Of a stretch of DNA of 64,000 bases, positions 31,701 to 43,165 are shown piece after piece. Under the pieces are notes generated by a model that did not search any database, was not told where the DNA came from, and saw nothing but the letters and a program-made list of their open reading frames with translations. The first letter of the stretch is position 1, and each line of letters opens with the position of its first letter. The DNA is from Mantamonas sphyraenae (Eukaryota; CRuMs; Mantamonadidae): the NCBI GenBank assembly GCA_026936335.1, contig JAPMXV010000039.1, forward strand, positions 1 to 64,000, written 5' to 3'. The position numbers and the translations under genes were made by a program.

Positions 31701-34700
31701 ACGAGCACACGGGTGCCATGCAGCAAAACAAAGAGGCGCTGCACGAGGTGCGAAGCCGACTGGAACAGGCTACGATTGAAATCAAGAACTTGGAGAAGCA
31801 GTTGGAGCAGACGACGGGTGCGTGGAACGAGAGCAAGGCGGAGGTGAAACAACTGCGCAGCGAGATGAAACAAATCGGTGTGCAGCTGAGCGAAAAGAGC
31901 GAGGACTTGCGCGAGCAACGAACGATCAATACGAGCCTGTCGAGTCAACTGAATGAGGCCCTACGCAAGTTGGACAGCCAGAGTCAGAGTTCAAGTGCGA
32001 CGCAGTCTCAGCTGAGCGAGAATGTGCAGCAGGCATCGCTGCAGGTTGCACAGATGACAGCAGAACGTGATGCATTGCGAGAGTCGGTGGGTGAGCTGCG
32101 CGCACAGCTCGCGCTGGCTCAACGCGAAAAGGAGGCAGTGGAGCACAAGCGAGAACAACTACAGACGCAGGCGCAAAGTGTGCAGAGCGCATTTGCCGAG
32201 CACAAAGAAAGCAGCGCCATGCGAGTGGAGCAGTTGAACCAGAAGCTGGAGCGAGCGCTTGCTGAAAAGCAGGCGCAAGTAAGCGAGACCGAAGCCTTGC
32301 AGCGACGATTGGATGCAAGTGTGGCTGCACATGGCGAACAAAGTACCACCGCAACGCAGTTGAAGGCAGAGATGGTGCGCTGGCAAGAGAAGCACGCGGA
32401 AGCAGTGCAAGCAGCAGCCGAAGCAAAATCGGCTCACGAGGAGCAGATCAAGCAGCTGCAGCGGGAGGCGACCGTTCGGCGGACGGAAGCAGAGCAACTG
32501 GCTGAGCGTGAGCGTGTAGAGCGCACACGGATGGAGGCCCAGGCCGAGGAGCTGCGATTGGCACTGGAGCGGCAGGCAGACGAGGGACGCGGAATCGAGA
32601 ACATGCTGAGGCAGGTGCAAGAGCGAAACCGACAGTTGGAGGTGCAAGAGCGAGAGTCAGCTATTCTGCGACAGATGATGGAGGGCCAGGCGATGGAGAA
32701 GGAAAAGGCGCTGGATGCACTGCACCGAGAACTGGAGGGCAAAGACAACGAGCTGGTGAGGCAGCGTGAGAAACTGGAACAGCGAGTGCAGGCTGAGGTG
32801 GAACAACGCACGCGTGCCCAGAACGATGCAGCAGGGGTGGAGCACATGCGTGCTCAGCTGGAACGAGAGTTGCAGACGATGCAACAAGAGCTGGTGCGCA
32901 CGCAGCAAAAGCTGGAACGTCAGGCGGAGCAGGGAGCACGCGCAGAGAAGGACAACACTGTGTTGGATGCTCGTGTGCAGCAGCTGTTGAAGGAAGTGGA
33001 AACGGCAAGCAAGGAAGCGCGAGAGCGCGAAGCACAGGTGCGAGAGTTGCAAGAGGCACAATCTGTGGCGTCGATCAAATTTGAGAACGAAAGGCGTGAG
33101 CTACGTTCGCAGTTGAGCATGCGCCAGCAGCAGGTGGCACAACAGCGCGAGGCTCTGCGAAACCTGGCCGAGGCGCGAAACGAAAGCTTTCACGCAGCCT
33201 CGGCACATGAAGAGGCTTTGGAGGAGACGAGGCGTGAGTTGAGTATGGAAAAGGAGCGACGCAGCGGCCTGGAGGCCGGGCTGAAGGAGGCCTCGACAAT
33301 GCAAAGCGAGGAAAGCAAACGGGTGGATGCACAGCTGCGGCAGCTGGAGCGAGAGAGAGACGAACTGGCTCACGTGGCCAAGTCGCTGAACGAAGAAAAA
33401 GGTCGCCTCGAGCACGCGCTGGCAGAAGCACAGACAGAGGTGAAGGAACTGCGGAGCAAGGTGGAGCAGCGCGTTGAAGAACTCAACGAAGCAAAGCGCG
33501 TTGCGAGTGAACAGTCGAGCGCACGTGCGTCTATCGAACAGCAGTGGAAGCATGAACGAGACCTGTGGCAGCAGGAGCGAAGCAATATGGTGGAGCGCAT
33601 GGAGAAGGAGAGTGCAAGGACGTTGGTGATGAACCAGACGTCCAAGAAGCTTCAGGAGGCAAACGCCCGGCTGCAAAACTCGCTGGATGCTCGAGTGCGC
33701 GATTTTGAGGCGTTGCTGGAAGCTCATAGTGCGCTTCAGCGATCTGTGATCACCGTGAAGGAGGCAAGCAAGTCATTGCGCGACAAGCTGTCCGAGAGCG
33801 AGCAGATCCGCATGCAGCAAGAACAGCACATGCAGGAGATGGCACGGTCCATCGATGAGCTGGAGCATACGACGCATGTGCAGCGCAAAGAGCTGGAGAT
33901 TTCTGGGATGGCTGCCAACGAGCTGGAGCAGCGCATGTCGCAGGCTGTGAGCGAGCTGATGAGCCGCAACCAAGACATGACCGAGCAATACGAAAAGCTG
34001 TCGGGTCGTTTTGAGGTGCTATCGATGGTGAACAGCAAGGTGGAGGAGTCGCTGGGAGAAGTGACAACAGAGATGAGCAACGAGCGCCGCGTGCGTGACG
34101 AAGACAACACCAAGCTGGCGCAGGAGGTTGAAGCACTGCTGAGCCAGAAGTTTGCGGTGGAACAGGCGCTGGAGGAGGAAAAGCACAGGGCAGAGGAGCA
34201 AACGCGGATGATCCAGTCGCTGAAGCACGAGGCGTCGCAATTGGGCATGTTTGTGGAGAACGCTAAAGCACAGAGCGAAAAGACACGTGCGGAGCAGGAA
34301 CGGGAAATGACGCGCTTGCTGGCAGCTCACACAGAGGAGGTGGGACGTGTGACACGCGAACGCGAAGAGGCCGTGCGAAAGGCAAACGAGTTGCAGGAGA
34401 GGTTGCGTGAGGCTCGTGCGCACAACGAACTGGCACAAGGGGAGCGCATTCAGTTGGAACAGACGGTGGGTGCGCTGACCGAGCGACACAAGGCTCTGAC
34501 ACGTAGCCAGCGTCGTGTGACGCGTCAACACAGCGAGCTGGTGGTCCAGCACGAGGCACTTGTGGAGCAACAGCGACAGATGGAGACCAACCTGGAGAGT
34601 AGTCAGCACAGTGTGCAGCTGCTGACCAGCCAACTGGAAGCATCCAACCGTCAGAACATGGAGGTGGCTGCCAAGTGTCGTGCGCTTGCACAGGAGCAAC

Positions 34701-37700
34701 AGAGACTGGTGGAGGTGAACGCCGAGTCAAGGCGAGTGCAAGAGGAGCTTCAGGCGCAGATGAGAAAGCAGATGGAGGAGAGCGCTGGTATGGCTGTGCG
34801 CATGCAGAGCCTGCAAGCTCAGGTTTCTCAGCTGAACGAAGACAAGATTGCACTGGAGTCGAGGGCGCAGAGCAGCGAGAAGAGCATGAAGCACATGCGC
34901 AAGCACACGGTGCGTGGTCTGGAGGCACAAAACACGGAGCTTCGTGCAGAGTTAGACAAGCGAGCCGGTGTGGCGGCTGAGTTGGAAGCTGTCCAGGGCA
35001 AGTTGGACACGGTGGAGCGCGAGAAACGAGCTCTGGTGGAGCAGATGACGGAGATGGAGCGAAAGCTGAAGAACACCCAAGCCAACGAGGAGCTTTTGAA
35101 GAAACAGCTGGACGACGCGCATGAAACGGGCAGGGGCCTGCGTGAGAGTGAACGAGACAGGCGCACGGATGTGGAACGAGTGTTGGAGGAGAAGCAAACA
35201 GTCGAAAAGCGGCTGGAACAGCGCCAGGAACAGTGGCAAGAGCAGGTGGCACGGGTGGCAGAACTGCGTGGGGACCTGAAGGCACGAGTGGAGGAAGTAG
35301 CGCAGTGGAAAGGCCAGTGTGAGGCAGCACGTATCCAAGCATCGCAGCTGATGGAGGAGAACAAGCGACTGAACGAAGAACAACGTGTACGCACTCAGGC
35401 AAGTGAGCGTGCTCGCGAAGAGGCCGTGGGCTTGAGCAAGGAGCTGGGAGCAAAGAACAGCGTGCTGGCAAAGAAGTTTGTGGAGACACGCGAGGCGATG
35501 GAGAGGGAGCAAGAGCGTGCGAACAAGCTGGAGGCGAAGCTGAACGAGGAAACGCGTCAGCTGCGGGAAGAACTGGAGGCGCTGCGCACATCGGCCAAGG
35601 GGATGGCCGGAAAGAATCGTCAGTTGAGCGACGAGCTGGTGCAGAGCAGGGAACGGTTCAACAGCCTGCAGACACTGCGAGCAGCGCTGGAGGAGCAGCT
35701 TCGCGATGCAACGGGCAAGCGAGAGGCGGAACTGGGCACGCTGCAGGGTAGGGTCCAGGAGCTGGAAGAGAGCAAACGACAGCTGGAGGGACAGCTGGCG
35801 GCACGCGAACAAAGTCATCAAGAGGCGCTGGAGAAACGTCAGAACGAGAGCAGCGAATTGAGGGCACGAAACACGCAGTTGGAGGTGCAAGTGCAGACGT
35901 TGCAGTCGCAGGTGAATACGATGGAAAAAACAAGCAGCAACGAGCGGGTGCAGATGCAGGAGACGTTTCAGAAGCAGCTGCGCGAGGCAGTGGCAGAAGC
36001 ACAAAGGAAGGAGGCCGAGCTTAGCGAGCAGTCACGCATGATGAAGGAGCGAACGTCGCAGGAGCAATTTCAACAGGCGCAGTTTGAGCACGAAAAGAAA
36101 TTGTGGCAGGAGGACAAGAAGAAGCTGGAATCGGAGGTGGACACATTGCAGCAAAAACTAGAGGCGGAAATGGGCAAAAGCTCGCAGCTGGCCAACTCGG
36201 CAGATCTGGAAGGCAAAAGAGCCAAAGCGACGCTGGAAGGTGTGCAGAAGCAGCTGGAGGAAACCCAGGCGGAGCAGCGCAGATTGGAGGGTGAACTGCG
36301 ACGTGCAGAAGCGGCACTGACGAAAACCAAGGCAGAACTGGAGGAAACGGACAAGCTGGCACGCGAGATTGCAGGCAAGCTGGACGTGGGCGCAGTTGCA
36401 GGAAAGAACACGCAAGCGGTGCTAAAGGAATGTGCTGCAGCATGCGAGATCCTTGCTGCGCAGAGCAAACGCACGGCCGCCAATCTGGAGGAGGTGGAAG
36501 AAGCTCTTCGCAAGAGTGAGGCGCACTCCAAGGCACTGGAGGTGGAAAGCAAGCACCAGGCAGAGGAACTGAAGCGACGCGAAGAAGAGGTGGCCAAGAC
36601 GAAGGAGGAGTTGAAAAAGGTGAACACGGCAAAGGAACACCTGGAGACGGAACTCAAGGCAGAGATGAAGCAGGCAAAGAAGCAGGCGGCAGAAGAGCTC
36701 AAATCACGAGAGAAACAGTGGGAGGCGGATGAGGATGCGCTGAAGAAGGAGGTGCGAAGCAAGCAAGAGCGAACGAGTGAGCTCGAGGAAAAGGTGGCTG
36801 AGTTGGAGCGACTGTTGGACATCAGCAGGAGCCGACTGGATCGACAGAAGCAAGAGATGAAGGAGAAAGAAGCCGCATTGGAGCAAAGCCAAAAGGCGAT
36901 GCTCGAGGCGAAGGAGGAGGCGAAAAAGGAAAACTCGATGCGTTTGGACAACCAGATGGAATTGAACAAGAAGATCATGGAGCTGAGCAAGGAAAACACC
37001 GGGATCAACGAGCAGCTGAAACGTCTGGCGGAGGAACATGAGAAGGAGCGCAACGACGCACGGATTCAAGCAGCCGAGCGACAAAGCGCGGCGATGACGG
37101 AGATGCGCAACAAGGTGGTTGAGGCGGAGAAAAGGACACGTGCAGTGACGCTGGAGTCTGAAAAGGCACTGGCAGAGGAGCGAGAGAAGAGGGACCACGA
37201 ACGGAGTGAGGCTGCCATTGAGAAGGAGAAACTGGAAGGGCAGTTGAAAGAGGCGGAGGCAAAGGCATCGCAAGCTCAAACGGAAAACGAGCTTCTGAAA
37301 CAAAAACTGCGCGAGGCAGAAGCCAAGGTGCGTTTGCAGCGGCCGGTCAAGTCGGCAAAGGAGAAATTGAAGGTTGCGGTGAGCAGCGTGTCTATGGTGC
37401 ACGCGGTTACCGCAAGCACTGACACGGCGGGCTCGCACAGAGCACATGAGGCGCAAGGGAGTGACTCTGGGGAACACAGCAGCAAGGACGTACAGCAACC
37501 TGCACCAAAGGAGGCAAAGAAGGAAAAGATGCCAAGTGCAGGAGTGGTGCGTGTGCAGAGTGACAACGAGCAGGACGCTCTACACAGCGCAGGCACCGTG
37601 GAAAACCCGCTACAGGCAGTGCTGAAGGACATGGAACGCATCCGATCTCAGGTGGAGGAGGAACGGACACACAGGCTGTCTGCGGAAAAGCGTGTGGCAC

Positions 37701-40186
37701 AGCTGCGCGCGGCTTCACGAGAAGAACACGTTGTGTGGGCAGCCATGATCCAAGAGGCACACGAAGGAGCAGTTGCAGCACGCGTGGAAATCCGCAAGCT
37801 TCAGGAGGAACTGGCGTTGTGTCGTGTGCGCGAAACCCTGTGTGAACAGGAGACCTCTGAGAAACACAAAGGGGAACAGCTGTGGAAGAAAGACGCAGAT
37901 ACGTGGCGCACATGGGCAGGCGAGCTGGAACAGTGCGTCGCCGCGCAGGCGCAAGAGAGGGCGAGCGTTGGCTCCGCGAGGAAAGAGGTGTTGAAACAAG
38001 GCCTTGTCAACGCGCTGGAAGCAGAGGTGAAGAAGCAACAGGAACAAATTGCGGCGTTGCAGCGGCAGTATGACGAACAGCAAACGGCGCTGCAGCGAGC
38101 GGAAAAGGAACGAACAGCGTGCGAAAGCGAAGCAGAGGACCTGCGGGCGAAGCTGGCCAGCAAACAGCTGCAATCGCGTATGTTGAGGCGCAGTTCGGTG
38201 TCTCTGAGCGACGAAGGACTTCTGTCCCCAAGATCAGTCAAGAGCGAGGAAGAGCAGGAGGCGGAACGGCAGCGGCGCAAGTCTGCGCAAGAGGCACGTG
38301 TGACCAGTGCAGCTGGCCAGCACGAAAGCTCATCCACGGGAGCTCAAGTGGGATCGCACATGCAATTGACCAACGCTGAGGAGATGCGGGACAAGGAAGA
38401 ACTCGAAACGAGGCTGAGTAGCAAGAAGCCCGCGCGACCCCGCAGCGGTAGTGCGTTTATGCGTGTGGAAGCAGATGGGGACGGCGAAAATGGCCAGAAG
38501 GAGGAGCCGGAGGAGCGGTCACGAGCGTCGTCGAGCGCAGAAGGCAGTCATCCGGCCGCATTGTTGTCTGTGGACGACGGAGGAAATCGGGAACGATCCA
38601 ACTCGGATCTTGGAGCAGTGAAGCGTCGACGAGGATCGTTTGACAAGCGACACTTGTTCCGCAAGGCCGTAAGGCAACACGCGGAGGAAAAGGCGCACGG
38701 GGAGGAAGAGGTGGTGAGTGGATCGGAGAACAGGCGTGTGGAGGAGCGAGCGGTGAGACGGAGCGTGGCACAGGTGTACACAGCGTCTGTGGTGGAAGAG
38801 GCATTGTGGAATCAGGTGCGTGAGCTGAAAGAAAGCCGCGTGCTGGAGAGTGCGCTGGACAGGAAGCACGTGTGGGAAGAGTTTGAGAGGGATGACGAGG
38901 ACAAGGTGGCAGACATGGAGGTGGTGTTGGGAGAGCTTCACTACGGGTCGGTGAACCGAATTGTGGAGTTTGTGACGTGTGATGGTCGAGAAGGGCAGGT
39001 TGCTGTGATGCTTGTGGCGTTGCGAGATGTGCTGAAGCCATGCGAGCTACTGCTGAAGCTAGCTCAGCGATGTCAAGTGCCCGAAGAGAACGACGTGGCG
39101 GTGCAGGAAGCCATCCAGGGCCATGTGGTTCATGCGTTGCGCCAGTGGTTCCATGCATATCCAGATGACTTTGATGAGTCTCTGCGTGCCAGTGCGGTGT
39201 CCCTGCTGACAAGTCTATCTGATCGCGTGCCAGGACGCGACGAGATGACTGAAGAATTCAACGCCATCCGGAAGGGGGAGAGCGGCGTCTCGGAGAATGG
39301 CACTGTGTCAACTGTGGCCTCCTCTTCCTCGTCATCCTCTTCAACGTCATCGACAGATGATACAAGTGGTGTGCAGGTGCAAGCGCCCGAACCAATTGTT
39401 CCCAAGAATGTGTTCTCGCCATCTCTGGTGTGGGAGGATGTGGACGAAGTGGAGCTGGCGCGGCAAATCACCTTGGACGACTGGGAGGTGTACTCGAGCA
39501 TCAAGGAGACAGAACTGCAGAAGCAGGCGTGGAGCAAAGAGAAGTATCGACACCTTGCACCGAATGTCCTACTCATGACATCGCGCAGCAACGGGCTGAG
39601 CGCGTGGGTGGAACATATGGTGCTGCAGGAGGAATCGCTGAAGGACCGCAGTGCGCGTCTGTCCAAGATTTTGCGTCTGCTGGAGAGTTTCTTGGATCTG
39701 CACAACTACCATGCGGCGATGGCAGTGCATGCAGGATTGACGAGTCAGGCTGTGGACCGCCTGAAACACACCAAGAGCGAGCTGAAAAAGCACGACAACA
39801 AAGTGCTTGCGCGCAGTGCAGAGTTGTGCCATCCGAACAAGAACTTCAAGGCATTCCGAGAAGCGCTCAACGAGTCGTTGGAGGCCGGCGTGGCAGTGAT
39901 GCCGTTCCTGGGCTTTCTGCTGACGGATCTGACATTTATTGAAGATGGAAACGCAGACACGCGGGATGGACTGATCAACTTTCGCAAGAAGAGCATGGTG
40001 CACGGGATTGTAGCGCTGGTAGCTCGCAGTCAACGTGTGCCGTTTGTGTTTGTGCGCGTGCCTCAAATCAGCAAATTGGTGGAGCTCGAACGACTGCTGG
40101 AAGTGTGTGTGCTGGACGAAGACGCCAAGTACGAGGTGAGCCTGCGTTTGGAGCCTCGTGGATCAGACAAGGGATCGCTGGCGTGA
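25745..40186 (+). CDS. Giant coiled-coil protein with C-terminal RasGEF module
   Basis: The two exons, 25745-26295 and 26497-40186, join in phase 2 across a 201-bp intron (GTAGGT...TCACAG, TTCTGACATTG branch-like site), giving 4,746 residues. Residues 1-184 are basic and Ser-rich. From about 184 to 3790 the sequence is almost unbroken heptad-like Glu/Gln/Lys/Arg/Leu/Ala coiled coil without Pro. A low-complexity stretch and a second coiled coil (about 3880-4070) follow. A RasGEF-N-like helical segment sits at about 4330-4440 (LHYGSVNRIVEFVTCDG, YPDDFDE). A CDC25-homology RasGEF catalytic domain spans about 4495-4740 (VELARQITLDDWEVYSSI, FLDLHNYHAAMAVHAGL, VMPFLGFLLTDLTFIEDGN, LINFRKK). It probably activates a Ras/Rap-type GTPase from a long filamentous or scaffold-bound rod. 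The 13.7-kb second exon has no stop. The AAR2 start codon is only 19 bp downstream. Confidence 0.85.
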
Positions 40187-40205
40187 GGCTGCGGCAGCGG
40201 AGGCA

Positions 40206-42074
40206 ATGTCGGTTTCAATAGATGCATTGCACAACACAGGCGCCATATTGTGTCTTGGGGTGCCCGAGGGCAGCACGTTTGGCATGGATTTCCATCTGTG
40301 GCAGGTCACAGAGCGGTTCCGCGGTCTGAAGCTGATACCGCCTGGACTGCACTTTGTGTCGTACCGGCCGTTGGGAGGCACGCACGACGAGGTGGCGCCC
40401 AAGCGTGGTTTCTTCCATTGGTTTGAAGCCGGAGAGGTGGTTGTAAAGCAGTGGGATGCGCAGCTGGAGGATTTTGCTGAGGAGCTGCAGGCGGAAGATG
40501 CGCAGCGGTACGTGGACGGGTTCTTTCGGCTGGACTTTGACGTGCAGATGGCTGCGTATCCACGGGAGAAGGACATGATGCAGTTGTGGACAGAAAGCAG
40601 CTCGTGGATCACGAAAGCTGTACTGAAGCAGGTGTGCCCCGCAGGTGGCATTGTGAATTCACAGATCTCGGCACACGAAGCAGAGCTGGAAGCCCTGAAT
40701 GCAGGCAGGGAGGGGAAACAAAGGGAAGAAGTGACACAAGTGAGTGATTTGGACGGTGGAGGACCCGTGATTCCACGTGCGGATGCAATGGAAGACGAAG
40801 ACGACGAAGAAGACGTCGACGAGGAAGGTACATACGGCGACACACAGACAGTGGGAGGGAAGGAGGTGGACGTGGAGGATTCAATGGCATCAGGGAAGAG
40901 TTCGGATGGACCAGAGGAGGCGGGGAGGGAAAATGTGGTGTTCAAAAAGCGGAGAAAGGGCAAGGGCCGCAGATACAGGAACAGGCGGCAGAAGGAGGTG
41001 GAGGAGACGGTGGGAGAGAGTAGCACGGACGGTGGAGCCATACCTTTGCTGACTGGCGAAAAGGGACACGAGGAAGGAATGGCTGAGCTAAACCCATCGC
41101 CGTTTGATCGGACAATGCAATTCCACGCGATCGCCGAGAAGCCGCGGGTGCCATCAGCATCAGAGATGGGTCTGGCAGAAAGCAGACAGGCTAGCGAATA
41201 CCATGCTCGCGTGACAGAGATGGGCATGGACTGGAGCTGGTATTTGAGGCAGGTGCTGGACAGGCACTTTGGGGACGATTGGGGTCCCATGCTGGGGGAG
41301 CTGCAGGTGGCCTATGTCACATTTCTTCTGGCAGAGTTGTACGACGGCCTGCGACAATGGCAGATCGTGGTAAACCTGTTGTGCCATTGCGAGGAGGCAA
41401 TGCTGTTGTATCCGGAGCTGTATGTGGCGTTTGCACGAGTGCTGAAATGGCAACTGAAGCGTGCGCCGGTGGAATTTTTCAATGAGCAGACAGATACGTT
41501 TCTGCATGTGGGCTTGCGTTTGCTGTTTGAGACTGTGGACGCAGACAACGGCGATCGCTTGCACAAGAACGTGCTAGAGGACTTGAGGTCGCTACGGACG
41601 TTTGTCAATTCCCGGTTTGAGTGGCACATGGAACCACACACGGACAACACAACAACACACAGAGACCTGGTAATGGGATCCAAGAGATGGATCGACCGCG
41701 TTGGTGGAGGGCGGCATCGGAACCGAGAGTGGAGCGATAGCGAGGACGACACAGACATCCAAGACGAACAGAAGGGAGGATACCACGAGACAGACTCTGC
41801 GATGACGGGCATCCAAGCGACAAGTGATGAGTTGATGGATGCAATGAGTGACTTGATGGTCACCCCGGGGAGGCTGGGCAAGGACACATTGCAGGCGTTG
41901 GGGATCGACGCGGACGACGAGTATGCACCCACGTTTGTGGACCCCAACGAGTTGGCAGTGTTGCTGGAAAAGGGGTTGCGGATTCGCGACGAGGAGGAGG
42001 GTGCCATGGAGGAGAGTGATGAAACATCAGCTGAGCCGCAGGAGACGTCGGCATCGTCGTCGTCTCCTGCGTAG
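40206..42074 (+). CDS. AAR2: AAR2 U5 snRNP assembly factor
   Basis: This is an intronless 622-residue member of the AAR2 family, which holds PRP8 in a pre-assembly U5 snRNP before BRR2 replaces it. The N-terminal domain shows the family pattern GAILCLGVPEGSTFGMDFHL, FRGLKLIPPGLHFVSY and RGFFHWF. The C-terminal helical domain includes LGELQVAYVTFLLAELYDGL. Between the two lies a highly charged insert of about 120 residues, acidic then KKRRKGKGRRYRNRRQK, which could be a nuclear-import segment. An acidic extension of about 130 residues follows the C-terminal domain. Human AAR2 has about 384 residues, so this protein is much longer. The ATG at 40206 is 19 bp after the RasGEF stop, and its stop is 25 bp before the rhomboid start. 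Confidence 0.85.
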   Translation: MSVSIDALHNTGAILCLGVPEGSTFGMDFHLWQVTERFRGLKLIPPGLHFVSYRPLGGTHDEVAPKRGFFHWFEAGEVVVKQWDAQLEDFAEELQAEDAQRYVDGFFRLDFDVQMAAYPREKDMMQLWTESSSWITKAVLKQVCPAGGIVNSQISAHEAELEALNAGREGKQREEVTQVSDLDGGGPVIPRADAMEDEDDEEDVDEEGTYGDTQTVGGKEVDVEDSMASGKSSDGPEEAGRENVVFKKRRKGKGRRYRNRRQKEVEETVGESSTDGGAIPLLTGEKGHEEGMAELNPSPFDRTMQFHAIAEKPRVPSASEMGLAESRQASEYHARVTEMGMDWSWYLRQVLDRHFGDDWGPMLGELQVAYVTFLLAELYDGLRQWQIVVNLLCHCEEAMLLYPELYVAFARVLKWQLKRAPVEFFNEQTDTFLHVGLRLLFETVDADNGDRLHKNVLEDLRSLRTFVNSRFEWHMEPHTDNTTTHRDLVMGSKRWIDRVGGGRHRNREWSDSEDDTDIQDEQKGGYHETDSAMTGIQATSDELMDAMSDLMVTPGRLGKDTLQALGIDADDEYAPTFVDPNELAVLLEKGLRIRDEEEGAMEESDETSAEPQETSASSSSPA

Positions 42075-42099
42075 GCGACCCCATCGCAAATTCTGGCCC

Positions 42100-43106
42100 A
42101 TGTCCCAGCTTCGCACGATTCTTGAGCGACAGCGGAACGCAAGTGTGTTCAACCGCGACTTTGGGGGCATTGATGAGGAGGAGGATACGGAACTGCTGGG
42201 TGGGCGCAAGGCATCGCTGAGCAACCGCGACTCGACACAGCCGCGTTCTCTGTGGCTGAGCTTCACGACGTTTCTTACCGTGGCACAGGTATGTATCATG
42301 TATTGATGAGTGTTTGACACCCACGTAGTATCTTGGTGTCCGTGTCCTGGCACATGTGTAGGGCCAGAAGAGCAGGTCTACGCACTTTCCAGACCAGCTG
42401 ACGCAATCGTGGACCCCCGCAGGTCATCTTGTACATTGTCATTGCAGCCATGGGTGGGATTGCGCCCATTGCACAGAACCCCGTGCTCGGCCCAACGAGC
42501 CAACACTTTCTGACCCTGGGTGCATCTTCGGGTGCTGCGCTTCGAAGTGGAGGGGTCGCGCAATCGTGGCGTCTGCTCAGCAGCACGTTTATGTTCTCGG
42601 GCCTACTGGAGATGGTGGTTGCTCTTGTGATTCAGGTGCCATACTTTCTTTTTGTGGAGCAAGTGCTGGGTGGATGGAACCTCGCAGTCACAGTGGTGGT
42701 GAGCGGCGTGTGTGGAGCGCTCTTCAGCGCCGGCTTTGCCCCACCACAGGTGGTTACCACCGGTGCTTTGGCTTCCATGGTGGGTGTGGTGAGTGCTCGC
42801 TGTGTGCAGATCCTGGTGGCCAATTCCAATCACGACACGAAGAATCTGGGTGCGGAATCTCGTCTGCAACGTCGCAAGCATCTCACGGGCTCTCTCGTTC
42901 TGTTTGTCGTCCTCATGCCCCTTGGCATGCTTCCTCTCATGACAAGCATCTTCAACCACGTGGGCGCAGCTCTGGCTGCTGCGGGGCTGTCCATGGTCTG
43001 GTTTGGCGCTAGCCATCCTTCCACAGCCTCTCGCTTTGTCTGGATGGCTTTGGGTGCTATTCTCCTGGCCGGCGGCCCCGTTGCCTCGGTGATCCGGCTC
43101 AAGTGA
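42100..43106 (+). CDS. Rhomboid-fold membrane protein, probably proteolytically inactive
   Basis: Exons 42100-42288 and 42423-43106 (phase 0; 134-bp intron GTATGT...CCGCAG with GCTGACGC) give 290 residues. A 50-residue cytoplasmic N-terminus precedes TM1. NPVLGPTSQHFLTLGA followed by SWRLLSSTFMFSGLLE matches the rhomboid loop NPxLGPS..LLxLGA and WR[LI]xTxxFxHxG. The usual GASG serine motif aligns with TTGALASM, replacing the nucleophile Ser by Thr. FNHVGAAL in the last TM keeps the AHLGG-type histidine. Loss of Ser and of the first-loop His suggests an iRhom/Derlin-like pseudoprotease that binds membrane clients in the ER or Golgi. The gene lies in a tight plus-strand run behind AAR2 and is convergent with the glycosyltransferase-like gene (59 bp between stops). 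Confidence 0.75.
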
Positions 43107-43165
43107 GGTTCGTGCATCCATAAACGTGAACGTGGGCAAAGGAAAACTGTTTTGTTCGGTGTGGG

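Noticed and set aside
28497-34700. Many 100-440-codon minus-strand frames within the RasGEF giant.
   Set aside because: Antisense to Glu/Leu/Gln-rich coiled-coil codons. They are low-complexity Ser/Cys/Leu/Pro peptides with no conserved motifs.
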